The position numbers and the translations under genes are program-made. The notes under the pieces are model-generated. The model was not told the DNA's origin. It saw only the letters and a program-made list of their open reading frames with translations, and did no database searches. From the NCBI GenBank assembly GCA_964017185.1, contig OZ024874.1, positions 12,643,957 to 12,707,956 on the forward strand: a DNA stretch of 64,000 nt, given 5' to 3'. Shown piece after piece: positions 1 through 11,250 of this stretch. Source of the DNA: Rugalucina vietnamica (Eukaryota; Mollusca; Bivalvia; Lucinida; Lucinidae). The number at the start of each line of letters is the position of its first letter. Position 1 is the stretch's first letter.

Positions 1-17
1 CGACATGTTTTCCTGAT
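1..17 (+). mobile_element. MITE-2 right terminus (cut by window edge)
   Basis: The first bases match the terminal ACATGTTTTCCTGATG of the MITE-2 foldback family, complete copies of which lie at 8645-8923 and 24620-24898. Only the last ~17 bp are in the window. Confidence 0.6.
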
Positions 18-126
18 GTTTAAAAAAAAACAAAGCCAAAGACATATTCTCAGTCATGTCAGTTCGATCCAGTGCTTCTCAAATCTTTCTACTGAGACTT
101 TAGACAGAGGTTTTATCTTTATTATA

Positions 127-362
127 TGAGCCCTATCATGAGAAAACCGGATTTTTGCCTAGGCGAAAACAAAGGGGCAGATCAGCTTCGCGGTAACCGC
201 GAAGCTGATCAGCGCCTTTGTTTTCGCTACTCGGATAGTACAATTCCTCTTCTACCTAAATCCGAAATTTCAAGCTTCTAGCTCTTTTCTGTGCTTGTAC
301 AGGTCAGTTTGTGTTGGACCTGTTCGGAAACCACATTGTTGGTTTTCCCACGAGGTGGCTCA
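127..362 (+). mobile_element. MITE-1 copy, complete
   Basis: It begins TGAGCC and ends GGTGGCTCA, with terminal inverted repeats of about 28 bp. The internal hairpin has arms reading GCAGATCAGCTTCGCGG and its complement, followed by the family's asymmetric tail. It is bordered by TA on both sides (125-126 and 363-364). It lies in the intron upstream of the exon at 459. Confidence 0.9.
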
Positions 363-458
363 TATGGCCTTAGCTGTTGAATGGGATGTAAAACATGAAA
401 CCAACAAACCTAAATTCTCTGTATGTACCCTGTAGCCTTAATTTCTTTCGTTATCCAG

Positions 459-576
459 TTTACTAGATCGTACGGGCGTGGTATCACCTGATACACAGGT
501 ACATCCTAGTAAAGAGAATGGTGGCTCAGCAGTGAAACAGAATTATTATGGTTCCACCACAGTTACACAACAAAAG
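459..576 (+). CDS. Exon of unidentified Q/N/S/T-rich protein (internal; 5' exons outside window)
   Basis: The exon follows a pyrimidine-rich acceptor (TTCTTTCGTTATCCAG) and ends at AAG|GTAAGAG. One carried-in base completes the first codon, and 39 codons follow: LLDRTGVVSPDTQ, then a stretch rich in Ser, Lys, Asn and Gln, ending TVTQQK. It ends in phase 0, which fits the next exon at 2031. No domain, membrane segment or signal peptide is visible; the composition suggests a disordered region. The protein family is not recognised. Upstream exons must lie left of the window. Confidence 0.75.
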
Positions 577-635
577 GTAAGAGTTTATGGTGTTTTGATG
601 CTGTTAAGCTAATGAATTGAAAGTGGGTAGCTTTT

Positions 636-1492
636 TATGCCCCCAACTTAGAAAAAGTTGGAAGGGCATATTGCTTTCGGCTTGTCTGTGTGTGTGTGTG
701 TGTGCGTGTGTACGTTTGTTAACCTTTTGAACGGTGAATCCTAGGGTTTTGAAATTTCATATGCACATTCCTCGTGAAAAAATAGTTGACCCATATTTTT
801 TTCTTGTCCAAGTTATGCCCCTTTTCTGAGTTATTTCTCTTTGAAAACAAAATTTGAAAATCTTGTGTGCAAGATATCTCGAAAAGTATTTAAGCTATAG
901 CCCTCATATTTAGTATACTGGTTGGGGCTGATGAGTAGATGACCTGATTAACTTTTGAGAACTTTCCGTGAAATTTTGACAAAAATATGGAATTTTGAAA
1001 TTTTGATTGATTTTTCCACTTTTCGGTGAAATTTGAAACTTTTTGACGGTGAATACTAGGGTTTTGAAATTTCATATACAGATTCCCCATGAAAAAATAG
1101 TTGACCCGTATTTTTTTTGTCATGTCCAAGTTACGCGCCTTTTTGGAGTTATGCCCCTTTTAAAACAAAATTTGAAAATCTTGTGTGCAAGATATTTCAA
1201 AAAGTATTTAAGCTAGAGCCTTCATATTTGGTATTCTGGTTGGGACTGGGAAGAAGATCACCTGATTAACTTTTGAAGAATTTTCGTCAAATTTTGACAA
1301 AATTACTCTAATTTGAAATTTTTATTCCATTTCTAACTTGTCTGTAAAAAGCTTACATTTTGATTCTTGATCGAGGTCAAAACAGAGGCAACCGGACACC
1401 TTTTTCAGGAAATTAAATTTCACTTCATTCAAATGAAATAAATGAATCATACAGGCTGCCAGTTTAGGGACAATAATACAGTTGGGGGCATA
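636..1492. mobile_element. Element with TATGCCCCCAAC terminal inverted repeats and internal tandem repeat
   Basis: The left end reads TATGCCCCCAACTTA and the right end CAGTTGGGGGCATA, giving inverted termini of about 12 bp. Inside, a unit containing GGTGAATCCTAGGGTTTTG starts near 726 and recurs near 1042, a period of about 316 bp. A (TG)n tract lies at about 685-710. No coding capacity is seen. It occupies the intron between the exons at 459 and 2031. Confidence 0.7.
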
Positions 1493-1791
1493 GTGTTTTA
1501 CAAACACGCATTTCTAGTTGAATATTAATGATTATTTTGTGATTTTGTGTTCTTAAAATGTAAATAAGACACTACATGCATTTGTATATCATGCAAAGTC
1601 TTGAAACTACAGATCAGTTTACGGCATCCCTTCAGCTTACGTGAGTGTGTCTGTTTTTGTTACACTCAATCCTTTCACATTTACTCTCTAAATGTGAATA
1701 ACTAGCTTCTAATTGTCTAATTTTGCTTTACAGCCCAGTTTGTATCTGGTCTGGTTAGAGACATAACATGACTCTTACTACATTAATTTTG

Positions 1792-2000
1792 GGAGCCTCT
1801 GGCCTAGTGTCAGAGCGTCAGACTCTGAAACTGGAGGTCCCGGGTTCTATCCCCACTGGCATCACCATATTGTGTTCTTGAACCTGTCACTTTTACTCTG
1901 TAGAGTACTGGTAAATACCCAGGAAATGATGGCTCCGTCCCGACATGGCTGAAAATTTGTTGAATGGAAAGTTAAACTTCAAAACAAACAAATTAATAAA
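1792..2000 (+). mobile_element. tRNA-derived SINE with 15-bp target-site duplication
   Basis: The head reads as a tRNA-like gene, with a B-box-like GGTTCTATCCCC. The body contains AGGAAATGATGGCTCCGTCC, shared with the copy at 11669-12118. It ends in a short A/C-rich tail. The 15-mer ACTACATTAATTTTG is repeated exactly at 1777-1791 and 2001-2015, which marks retroposition. The downstream duplication ends 15 nt before the exon at 2031. Confidence 0.85.
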
Positions 2001-2030
2001 ACTACATTAATTTTGTAATCCTCTTTGCAG

Positions 2031-2166
2031 CAAACAAGTAACACTGGGACCAACACTCAAACTGACCAAACAAGTTCACCTGATGGTACCCAGGTCACCA
2101 AACATGACATGATCAGCTACCAGTCACCAGATGGTTCCATTTCCAACAGACTGCCAACATCTAATG
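2031..2166 (+). CDS. Exon of unidentified Q/N/S/T-rich protein
   Basis: The acceptor is TCCTCTTTGCAG and the donor AATG|GTAGGT. In phase 0 it encodes 45 residues, starting QTSNTGTNTQTDQTSSPDG and ending SNRLPTSN, plus one base that completes Gly with the next exon. The low-complexity, polar composition matches the preceding exon. An alternative donor four bases downstream (GTATTG) is possible, but it would break phase with the exon at 3745. Confidence 0.78.
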
Positions 2167-2582
2167 GTAGGTATTGAACAGGGAACCAGGCAGACTGGTT
2201 TTATGATTTTTTTTGCCTGAAAATAGTGTTTCCATAATGAAAATAGACAGAATGCAGCTAGATGCTTGAGCCTGTCTTTATTAATCAAAGTTTGTTTGAT
2301 TTGATTGCTTATGAAAGGCTCTTAATTCTAACTTTAAAATTATAATTGACCAAATAAACCGAGTATTTATGCTTGTGCCTGTCTTTTTAACAAATCTAAC
2401 ATCTATATTTATTATTCATTATTTTTTTATTTAAGTTTTAAAAGTAGTGCATGGAATTTTTGCCTGTTTGAGAATTTGTCGGAGACTGGCCTTTTTCACT
2501 GAAAGTGGTTGTTTTTATGCTAACTGAGCAAAACATCTAGAGATTAAAATTTTGCCTGGCTTTTGGTTGCAACAGCATCATT

Positions 2583-2814
2583 TGAGCTGCATCATGAGAA
2601 AACCAGCAATTTAATTACACGAAAACAAAGGGGCAGATCAGCTTTGCGGTAACTGGGAAGCTGATCAGCGCCTTTGTTTTTGCAACACGGATAGTACAAT
2701 TACTTTCTAAATCCAAAATTTCCAGCCTCTAGCCATCTTCTGTTCGTGTACAGCTTGGTTTGTGTCGGACCTGTTCGGAAACCCCGAACACCGGTTTTCT
2801 TGCGTCACGGCTCA
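2583..2814 (+). mobile_element. MITE-1 copy
   Basis: It begins TGAGCTGC and ends CACGGCTCA, with the family hairpin and tail. TT borders both ends. Confidence 0.85.
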
Positions 2815-3744
2815 TTTATTTGTGCGGTGACTTCTTTTGTCATGTCCAGTGCCAGTTGGTAGGAGATATGTGTCGTCTTGCACATTGTCTTTGTCATGTT
2901 TGGTGTGATTGTCTGGTACAAGAAATTGAAGTTGTATTGTCAAACTTGCTGTGTTAGCCACCTCAATGACATAAAGGTGTCTCTTGCCTGTTGTTGTTTT
3001 TTACCATTACCTATGATTTCAAGAACTAATTTAACTAAAGCATGGCATACCCGTATGCAATAACGCTGAAAAAAAGAAATATTCTATTTATGAAGCCAAG
3101 TCAAAGCTGCTTTATATGCAGTTTGCATTAAAAGCAATAAAATGTTCTTGACACATTTGACCCAATGTGGTGATTTTTTCCTATGCCATGTTTCATATAT
3201 TCACATGACCTATTCTCCATTTTTCTCCATTTTGGCTGCACTTCATGCTTGTTTTGACCTATTCCTGTTTTTACTCAGAAGAATTTTAATAATTTTGAAA
3301 TTATCAATTTGCCATTTTTGCATACACTGTTTCGGAATACATTATTTGTTACATATCATACAACTTTCTATTTGTTTTAAATTCAACTGTTTAGATTTGC
3401 AAATACAACATACACTTTGCAGGTCTAATATTGAGAAAAAAATGTGTTGATAGAGGCACCCCAAGGTGCAGATTTCATTAATCATTTAATTATCACTGTC
3501 TAGTGCAAGTTTGAGTCTCACAAGGAGCACATGTGAGACAAGCCATGTTCTGCTTGCAGGTGTGTCAGCGTTTTTCTTGTGGTATTACCATTTTCACCCC
3601 CTTAGTTTTGATTTAGAAATCACAAACTGCTCTTTAAGTATCATTGGATGAAAAAGAAAAAAATCCTTTCAAAGAGAAAAATTCAGTTGCTATTGCAACT
3701 TCTTAGAACGATTTACTATTTCATTTCTGTTTTTGCCGCGACAG
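2815..3744. other. Intronic sequence, no feature recognised
   Basis: This AT-rich intron sequence contains several chance open frames of 60-100 codons. None has a recognisable domain, splice context or codon pattern. Confidence 0.5.
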
Positions 3745-3801
3745 GATTTAGAAACAATAATGTTTGGAATATGACCTTGAACCAACTATCAAATGGGCGT
3801 G
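3745..3801 (+). CDS. Short exon of unidentified Q/N/S/T-rich protein
   Basis: This 57-nt exon lies between acceptor TTTTGCCGCGACAG and donor CGTG|GTAAGT. With the base carried from 2166 it reads GFRNNNVWNMTLNQLSNGR and leaves one G, which makes Gly with the exon at 9003. Both junctions keep the frame, which is the main support for this small exon. Confidence 0.75.
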
Positions 3802-4344
3802 GTAAGTTCTTGGTGGTTAAAGTCATAACATAGCACTCCTGTGTAAGTCGTAGTGAAACATTACTTCACCAGTAACTGTGCTTGCCTCTTTTTAGTTTTA
3901 TGAATTTTATAGCGAGATACATTACTAGTAATTTTGCTTTCTTTTGTTTTGCATTTCAGTAGTTATCTCACATACATGTATTTTAAATGCATCATGCTTT
4001 TTGCTTCGTTGCTGCAATATTTACATTTTTATTGCAATCGTCCTAGATGAAAGTATCTTTCTTGATGTTCTTCATTTCCCAATGAAAAACATTAAGTCAC
4101 GTGATCTAGACGCCACGCCTATGGGCGGGGCGACGTCAAAACCCATCCAGTGACGTTGTTTGTTTACTCTTGTTGTGGTGACGTTGGTCGCGTATCGCCA
4201 TGACGTTAGGCGCGAAAATTTGACGTTTTGGCTGTCCAAAATTACGTTAAGCCGGATTTAATGTCAAATAACATGAAAATGAGCGGTGATATGTGCAATT
4301 AAAAATCTGAAACTTGATTGATAATATAAAATGTAAATATAAGT

Positions 4345-4488
4345 ATTGAAATTCAGATTTTAGCTTTCACTGGATGATGAAAAACATTAGCTGTTTTACT
4401 GTCTCCGAGAAGCCCTTCGGGCTTCACAGACATTAAAACAGCCTAATGTTTTTCATCATCCAGTGAAAGCTAAAATCTGAATTTCAAT
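4345..4488. repeat. Long near-perfect palindrome (144 bp)
   Basis: The sequence from ATTGAAATTCAG to CTGAATTTCAAT folds on itself almost completely. The centre is GAAGCCC/GGGCTTC with a two-base loop, and the arms are about 70 bp. No copy of it was seen elsewhere in the window. Confidence 0.85.
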
Positions 4489-5099
4489 CCTTAATTGTTG
4501 ACCAAATAAGCAACAAGTAGAATAGATCTACAGAGCATTTTGTTGAATCTATATCGATTGAAGACACATTCTTGAAGATACGTGTATGGTCATGCAAATG
4601 CTTGTTTGCCAAGACACAGTGTATGAGGGTTAAATTGCCTTATTGGCCATCATGATCAATAGCTGGTTCATTTGTGTGTATGTTTTTAGGAGATTTGAAA
4701 ATCCCTATCTCATCACATTATTAGGAACCTACATGTAAGAGGTAAGAAACCTTTGTTGGTAACCAAGCAACCATTTGGTATCCAAACAACCGTCCTTCTA
4801 ACCCTCAGGTTTGCTCTAGTATTTGGATTGCTTCTAAGCCGCAGTTTATTCAACTAATAAGCTTTTAACAACTTTACACTAGAAATAGATCCATGCATGC
4901 AACATTTACCCTTGGCCTTTTGCAAAAGCTGGCTTAGTGTATAGAATTTCTAAATAAATCAATAAGTACCTTGGTGACATTCTATAATGTTAATAATTTT
5001 TCAGTGGTGTTTGGTTTACAAAAGTCCTGATGTAACATTAGACTAGCCATGTTGTTCCTCACTCCCCCTACCCTCAACTGATTTGCAACACACTTTTTA

Positions 5100-7841
5100 G
5101 CTCACCTGAGCCGAAGGCTCATTGGTGAGCTTATAGTATACCCATGCTCCGGCGTCCGTCCGTCGTCCGTCGTTGTCCACAATTTCAAAGATCTTCTTCT
5201 CTGAAACCACTGGGCCGATTGTTCTCATATTACACATACACCATCTACAGGTAGGGGGAAAGAATAATTGTGTTTTTTGTTTTGATCGGATTAGGACTCT
5301 GGTTGCTATGGCAACTTATGCTTCCCATAGACTTAAAATGGAAAAAAGTGAAAGTTGCCAGTTTTTGCTGTCTTGTTGGAGATATTTGAATTTTGTTTTT
5401 GCAGAAATGTTTATTGAGTTGTCCTCTACGTTTCATGTGACAATTCATAATCCTTTATTTTGATTGGTTGCAGGGGCCCCATATAGGGCAAAATGTCGAA
5501 AAACATTCAAAAATCTTCTTCTCAGAAAATGTCAAGGGGATTAAGCCTGTACTTTGTATACATATTCCTGACAGTGGCCTCTACATAATTTGTGTTTTTT
5601 ATTCCAGGCGGATAAGAACTCTGGTTGCTATGGCAACTTAGTTTCCATAGACTTATAATCGGAAAAGTGGAAATCGGCTATTTTTCCGCTAAAATTGCAG
5701 ACATTTGAATTTTGTTTTTGCAGAAATGTTTATTGAGTAGTGTTTGATGTTTCTTGTGAGTTTTGTCCTAATCCTTTTGTTTGATTGGTTGCTGGGGCCC
5801 CATAAAGGGCAAAATTTTGAAGAAAAAAAAACATTCAAAAATCTTCTTCTCAGAAACTGTCAAGTGGATGAATCCTGTACTTTGTATACATGTTCCTGAC
5901 AGTAGCCTCTACATAATTTGTGTTTTTTATTCCAGTGGGATAAGAACTCTGGTTGCTATGGTTTCCATAGACTTATAATGGGAAAAGTGGAAATTAGCTA
6001 TTTTTTCTGGACCAATTGTAGGTATTTGAACTTTGTCTTTGCAGAAATATTTATTGAGTATATCTCTATGTTTCATGTGACTTTTTTCCTAATCCTTTAT
6101 TTTGATTGGTTGCTGGGGCCACATAAAGGGTAAAATTTCGAAAAACATTTAAAAATCTTCTCCTCAGAAATTGTCTACGGCATGAAGCCTGTACTTTGTA
6201 TACATGTTCCTGACAGTAGTCTATACATAATTTATGTTTTTTATTTCAGACGGATAAGAAATCTGGTTGCTATGGCAATTTAAAGTTTCTATTGACTTAA
6301 AACGGGAAAAGTGGAAGTAGGCTATTTTTAGCTCACCTGAGCCGAAGGCTCACAGGTGAGCTTATAGGATAGGCAGGCATCCGTCGTCGTCGTCCGTCCG
6401 TCCACAATTTCAAAGAAGAATATTTCTGAAGCTAGAAGGCTGATCTTGATCAAATTTAATGTGAACCATAATTGGGTTAGGGGATTGATGGCATTAGGTT
6501 TTGGAGCAGATTGTATCAAAATTGTGGTTTCCATGGCAACAGATAGGTCCCATAGACTTACAATGGGAAAAACTAAAAAAATCTTCTTCTCTGAAACCAC
6601 TAGGCCCACAGCTTTGATATTTGGTATGTAGCAATGGCTAATGGTCTTCTACATAAATTGTGCCATTCATGCCCCTGGGGTCAATTTTGGCCACGCCCCG
6701 GGGGTCAATAGTCTCCATTGACTTACTATGGGAAAAAAATTCAAAAATCTTCTTCTCTGAAACCACAGGGCCCACAGCTTTGGTATGTGGCAATGGCTAA
6801 TGGTTCTCTACATAAATTGTGCCAGCCATGCCCCTGGGGTCAAATTTGGCCACGCCCCGGGGGTCGATAGTCTCCATAGACTTACAATTGGAAAAACTAA
6901 AAAAATCTTCTTCTCTGAAACCACAGGGCCCACAGCTTTGATATTTTGTATGTGGCAATGGCTAATGGTCCTCTACATAAATTGTGCCAATCATGTCCCC
7001 GGGGTCAGATTTGGCCACGCCCCGGGGATCGATAGTCTCCATAGACCTACAATAGGAAAAACTAAAAAAATCTTCTTCTCTGAAACCACTAGGCCCACAG
7101 CTTTGATATTTGGTATGTTAGCAATGGCTAATGGTCCTCTACATAAATTGTGCCATTCATGCCCCTGGGGTCAAATTTGGCCAGGTCCCGGAGGTTGATA
7201 GTCTCAATAGACTTGCTATGGGAAAAAAATTCAAAAATCTTCTTCTCTGAAACCACAGGGCACACAGCTTCGATATTTTGTATGTGGCAATGGCTAATGG
7301 TCCTCTACATAAAATGTGCCAGCCATGCCCCTGGGGTCAAATTTGGCCACGCCCCGGGGGTAGATAGTCTCCATAGACTTACAATGGGAAAAACTAAAAA
7401 AAACTTCTTCTCTGAAACCAAAAGGCCCAGAGCTTTTATATTTTGTATGTAGCAATGTTTGGTAGTCCCCATTATAAATTGTGCCAGTCATGCCCCTGGG
7501 TCAAATTTGGCCATGCCCCGGGGGTCAATAGTGTCCATGCATAGACTTTCATTGGTCGATTCTCAATTAATTTAAATCTCTTGAGCTTACAATGTGATAA
7601 TCTCTCAGGTGAGCTACAGGACCAATGGTCCTCTAGTTTTCTGGTCTAATCGCAGATATTTGAATTCTATTTTTGCAGAAATGTTTATAGAGTAGTCTTC
7701 TACAGTTTGGTTGACTTTTGTCCTAATCCTTTATTTTGATTGGTTGGTGGGGCCCCATAAAGGGCAAATTTTTTGAATAAATATTTGGTTAATATAGCAG
7801 ATCTCAGGTGAGCGTTTACAGGGCCATTGGTCCTCTGGTTT
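5100..7841 (+). mobile_element. GCTCACCTGAG-family element, interrupted by a second copy
   Basis: It begins AGCTCACCTGAGCC followed by GAAGGCTC and a CCGTCC-rich stretch. It ends CTCAGGTGAGCG, then a block containing CCATTGGTCCTCTGG. Internal units near 5518, 5846 and 6161 repeat at about 325 bp. The unit is interrupted near 6330 by a whole second element of the same family and resumes near 7641. Confidence 0.8.
6330..7641 (+). mobile_element. Nested GCTCACCTGAG-family element with six ~165-bp tandem units
   Basis: It has the same terminal structure as its host element. Units carrying CTTCTTCTCTGAAACCAC start near 6584, 6750, 6910, 7074, 7241 and 7405. They contain a GC-rich block resembling CACGCCCCGGGGGTC. 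Open frames across the array are products of the periodicity. Confidence 0.75.
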
Positions 7842-8357
7842 CATACTTTTACACATATTTACTCAAGCATGTCTGCTTCATGCATGGCTTTTGCTAACCT
7901 AAAGATGTAAAATATGGCCTGAATACGAATGCAACAGTAATCCATTCAACACTTGTTTTTATGTTTTTGATTTTTTGTGCATTTATGTTGAATAGCCTCT
8001 GTTTTCTTTTTCAAATATTTTCTTTTCCAATTAATTTCTTGTTGTTGTTTTCTAGCACTTAAGCGACACCCAACCATTGATGGTGTTTAATTAAAATCTA
8101 CAATAACATGCTTAAAATGATATATATGATGTCAGATTGGATAACATCATTTACTCACAGTTTAATCAATGTCTAAAACACTTTAATATGTGGGATATGT
8201 ATGGTCTGCAAAGTGATTTTGTCAATACCAAGACAAACATTTGATGCAAGATAGCGTTAAAAAGCATTTATGAAGAAACATTGGAAGGGATATGCCATGT
8301 TTGAAAACTGTTTTTGCAGCTCGGCTGATAAGCCCTTCTACTGATGCAATTTACATT
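7842..8357. other. Intronic sequence, nothing recognised
   Basis: AT-rich intron of the + strand gene; no repeat or exon was identified. Confidence 0.5.
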
Positions 8358-8593
8358 TGAGCCTCCTCATGAGAAAACCAACAATCTGCATATGCGAAAA
8401 CAAAGACGCAGATCAGCTTCGCGGTAACCGCGAAGCTGATCAACACCTTTGTTTTCGCTACACAGATAGTACACTACCTCTTCTTCCTAAATCCGAAATT
8501 TCAAGCTTCTAGCCTGCTTCAGTGACTGTACAGCCTGATTTGTGTCAGACCCGTTTGGAAACCACATTGTTGGTTTTCCCAGGAGGCGGCTCA
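8358..8593 (+). mobile_element. MITE-1 copy, complete
   Basis: The TGAGCC and GGCGGCTCA ends, hairpin and tail are all present. TT borders both ends. Confidence 0.9.
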
Positions 8594-8644
8594 TTTTTTT
8601 ACCAAGAAGAAAATGTAGATTAGACTTACTATACCATCCGTATC

Positions 8645-8923
8645 CATTACGAAAACATGCCCATGCGATATAAAGATTTTTGGAAAGTTGTAAAAATTGA
8701 AAATTTTCAGTAGAAAAATGTTGATATTTTTCTTATTTTTGCTCAAAACATAGATTGTGGGTACACGTTAGAACCGCCCCGGCGAGGCGGTTCTAATGAG
8801 TACCCACAATCTATGTTTTGGAGCAAAAATAAGAAAAATAGGTATACCCCTGAATACCCCAGTTTTACTATATAAAAGTGGGGTTCAAGGGGGTATACGT
8901 TTTACGGACATGTTTTCCTGATG
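8645..8923 (+). mobile_element. MITE-2 foldback copy, complete
   Basis: It runs from CATTACGAAAACATGCCCATG to ACATGTTTTCCTGATG; these ends are imperfect inverted repeats of about 20 bp. The centre is a large stem in which TTATTTTTGCTCAAAACATAG pairs across a GC-rich tip, CCGCCCCGGCGAGGCGG. It ends 79 bp before the last coding exon of the + strand gene. Confidence 0.88.
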
Positions 8924-9002
8924 TCCTTCAGCAAGTGTTTCATACGCTTAGAGTGATTAAAGCAAACCCCACAATAAATAATACTAGTTTGGTATGATTC
9001 AG

Positions 9003-9241
9003 GTAAAGTTGCCTCAACTAGTCCTTCACCAGAAGTCATGTGGCCTAAGTCAGATCCCTGGGAACAGAAGACAGCCAATCAGAGGGAACATGTGAATTAT
9101 CCAGCCAATCAGGTGGCAGGAATTCACCAGTCAACCAATCGCTATCCAGCAGTGTTTTCAGGCACCAATCAGATGCCAGTACATTACACTCCTAACAGCT
9201 ATGGGATGAAATATTCAAATTTGGTGTCTGAAAGAGCATAA
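9003..9241 (+). CDS. Terminal coding exon of unidentified Q/N/S/T-rich protein
   Basis: The acceptor is GTATGATTCAG. The base carried from 3801 completes Gly, and 78 residues follow to TAA at 9239-9241. The reading starts GKVASTSPSPEVMWPKSDPW and continues with spaced ANQ/TNQ motifs and aromatic residues, ending YSNLVSERA. The four exons together give about 182 residues with no recognised domain; they look like the disordered tail of a larger protein. An ATG at 9038 lies inside this exon and is not a likely start. Confidence 0.8.
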
Positions 9242-9419
9242 GAACGAAGTTTAGATACATTGTTGATAGACGAAACAGTTTAAGTATTTGTTATGCCCCA
9301 GACATTTGCAACCACCCCGCTATCTTCCACCTACGAGACATTGCAGGTATTATGACTTTTCAGTTTTCTGTGTCCTGCTATAAACTCCTACCCCAGGGAT
9401 GCACTGTCCTGGACTTGGT

Positions 9420-9425
9420 AATAAA
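9420..9425 (+). terminator. Possible polyadenylation signal of the + strand gene
   Basis: AATAAA lies 179 nt after the stop codon. It abuts the left end of a MITE-1 copy, so the signal may depend partly on that insertion site. Confidence 0.4.
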
Positions 9426-9637
9426 TGAGCCGCATCGTGAGAAAACCGGATTTTTGCCTATGCGAAAACAAAGGCACAGGTCAGCTTCACAGTGACTGCA
9501 AAGCTGATCAGCACCTTTTTTTTCCGCTATATGGATAGTACAATTCCTCTTCATCCTAAATACAAAATTTCAAGCTTCTAGCTATCTTCTGTGGCTGCAC
9601 AGGCCAGTTTGTGTCAGACCTTGTCGGAAAACCCGAA
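9426..9637 (+). mobile_element. MITE-1 copy, right end missing
   Basis: The left terminus TGAGCCGC, hairpin and tail are present. The sequence leaves the family after GGAAAACCCGAAGG. Confidence 0.75.
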
Positions 9638-10023
9638 GGTGGGGGGTGGGGATAGTTACAAATGACGGTTGCTATAATACCTTTATATAAAATTATGTAT
9701 GTTATTATAAAACAAGAAAGTGATATATGACATTGTTGTTGTTCAAAGATGGTTTTGGGCGGTTTTCATTTAGGTTGTGCTAATAATTATTATCAAAAAC
9801 TGTTTTGGACAAAATCAGAAAAAAAACAATATGTAACACTAATTATATGAATGTGTTGGCATTATACAATAGTCGTGAATGGATTCGGGAATTGCAAAAG
9901 CTAGGCCACATAAACCAAAGTGAACAAAGAAGCATATAGTGAAAAAGAGCACCCATGACAGTGTGAAATGAAAACTATTTTGAAAAATCTTACCATTTTT
10001 TGTACAAGTATGTAGGGAACAAG
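9638..10023. other. Intergenic, nothing recognised
   Basis: AT-rich sequence without a recognised gene or repeat. Confidence 0.5.
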
Positions 10024-10184
10024 AAAGCTGATCAGCAATTTTGTTTTCGCTACACGGATAGTATACTTCCTGTTCTTCTTAAATCCGAAATTTCAAGCTT
10101 CTAGTATGTTTCTGTGACTGTACAGCCTGATTTGTGTCAGACTGTTCGGAAACCACATTGTTGGTTTTCTCATGAGACGGCTCA
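10024..10184 (+). mobile_element. MITE-1 copy, left half missing
   Basis: It starts inside the hairpin (AAGCTGATCAGC) and runs through the tail to GAGACGGCTCA. Confidence 0.75.
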
Positions 10185-10518
10185 AATGAAGTTTACAGGG
10201 TATTCAATAACTTGAAGAGCTACATCATGAGAAACCAGACTTTCTTTTGTCAAGTTTAAAAATCTGATGTATTTCGTTCATACACATGATAATGTTGAGT
10301 TGATAAATTTCTTTGTTTTCACTTCATAGATACAAACACTTCCTCCACAAATCGAATCTAACTTTTAATCTTCCAGACATTAACTTTGGCTATTAAGTGC
10401 AGTTTGTGTCAAACTGTTAATGATTTAGACAGTTTCACATTACATAGCAAGTTTTATCTCTTTGTTGCACATCGATTGGAAATGAAGATTTTCATGTACA
10501 GGAAAAATTTAAATTAAA

Positions 10519-10755
10519 TGAGCCTGTGCATGACAAAACCAACAATTTGGATTTCCGACCAGGTCCGACACAAACCGGCCTATACAATCACAGAAGCAGA
10601 CTAGAAACTTGAAATTTCGGATTTAAGAAGAAGAGGGATTGTACCATCCGTGTAGGGAAAACAAAGGCGCTGATCAACTTCGCGGTTACCGCGAAGCTGG
10701 TCTGCGCCTTTGTTTTCACATATGCAAATTGTTGGTTTTCTCATGCGGCTGCTCA
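10519..10755 (-). mobile_element. MITE-1 copy, complete
   Basis: The tail comes before the hairpin, so the element lies on the minus strand. AA borders both ends. Confidence 0.85.
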
Positions 10756-10858
10756 AATTATTATAGTCCATAAATCATTAAATTGTAGGAAGTGATGTCA
10801 TATTTCTTTGAATTCTGTTTTGTGTTGATGTTGTCCTGAAAATCAGTAACAAATTTTA

Positions 10859-11250
10859 AGTCCGATTCGCATGCGCAAAAAATACACGCGTGTAAATATA
10901 CTCAGGTGTGTAAATATACTCAGATGTGCAAATCAACCTGTGAGTAAATTTAAATTGTGTTCGCATGGGTTTTATCACCAGGAGTATTTTTGTATGTAAA
11001 TTTATCATTTCTGGATTAAAACCTGTTCATTTAAGTTTTCTGTATTTGCAAAACAAGAAGGTGTTCTTGTAGACTTTGGCAGCAGAGGAGAATCATGTAA
11101 TGGTCAGGCATAACCTTAGCAGTTATGCAGTTCCCTTTTATCATCCTTTCACAAGGAATTACTATTAAAATGATCAAAGAATCCTCACCAAGAATGATGA
11201 AGAAATAGTATATTTACACGCGTGTATATTTGGCGCATGCAGATTGGACT
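10859..11250. mobile_element. Harbinger-like MITE with TTA target-site duplication
   Basis: The left end reads AGTCCGATTCGCATGCGC and the right end is its imperfect complement, GCGCATGCAGATTGGACT. Similarity continues inward through TACACGCGTGTAAATATA for about 40 bp. TTA borders both ends (10856-10858 and 11251-11253). A 3-bp TWA target is characteristic of PIF/Harbinger elements; that family assignment is inference. Confidence 0.7.

Noticed and set aside
6446-7452. Repeated open frames encoding KIFFSETTGPTALIF-like segments
   Set aside because: The ~165-bp tandem units of a non-coding element happen to stay open; there is no start context or domain.
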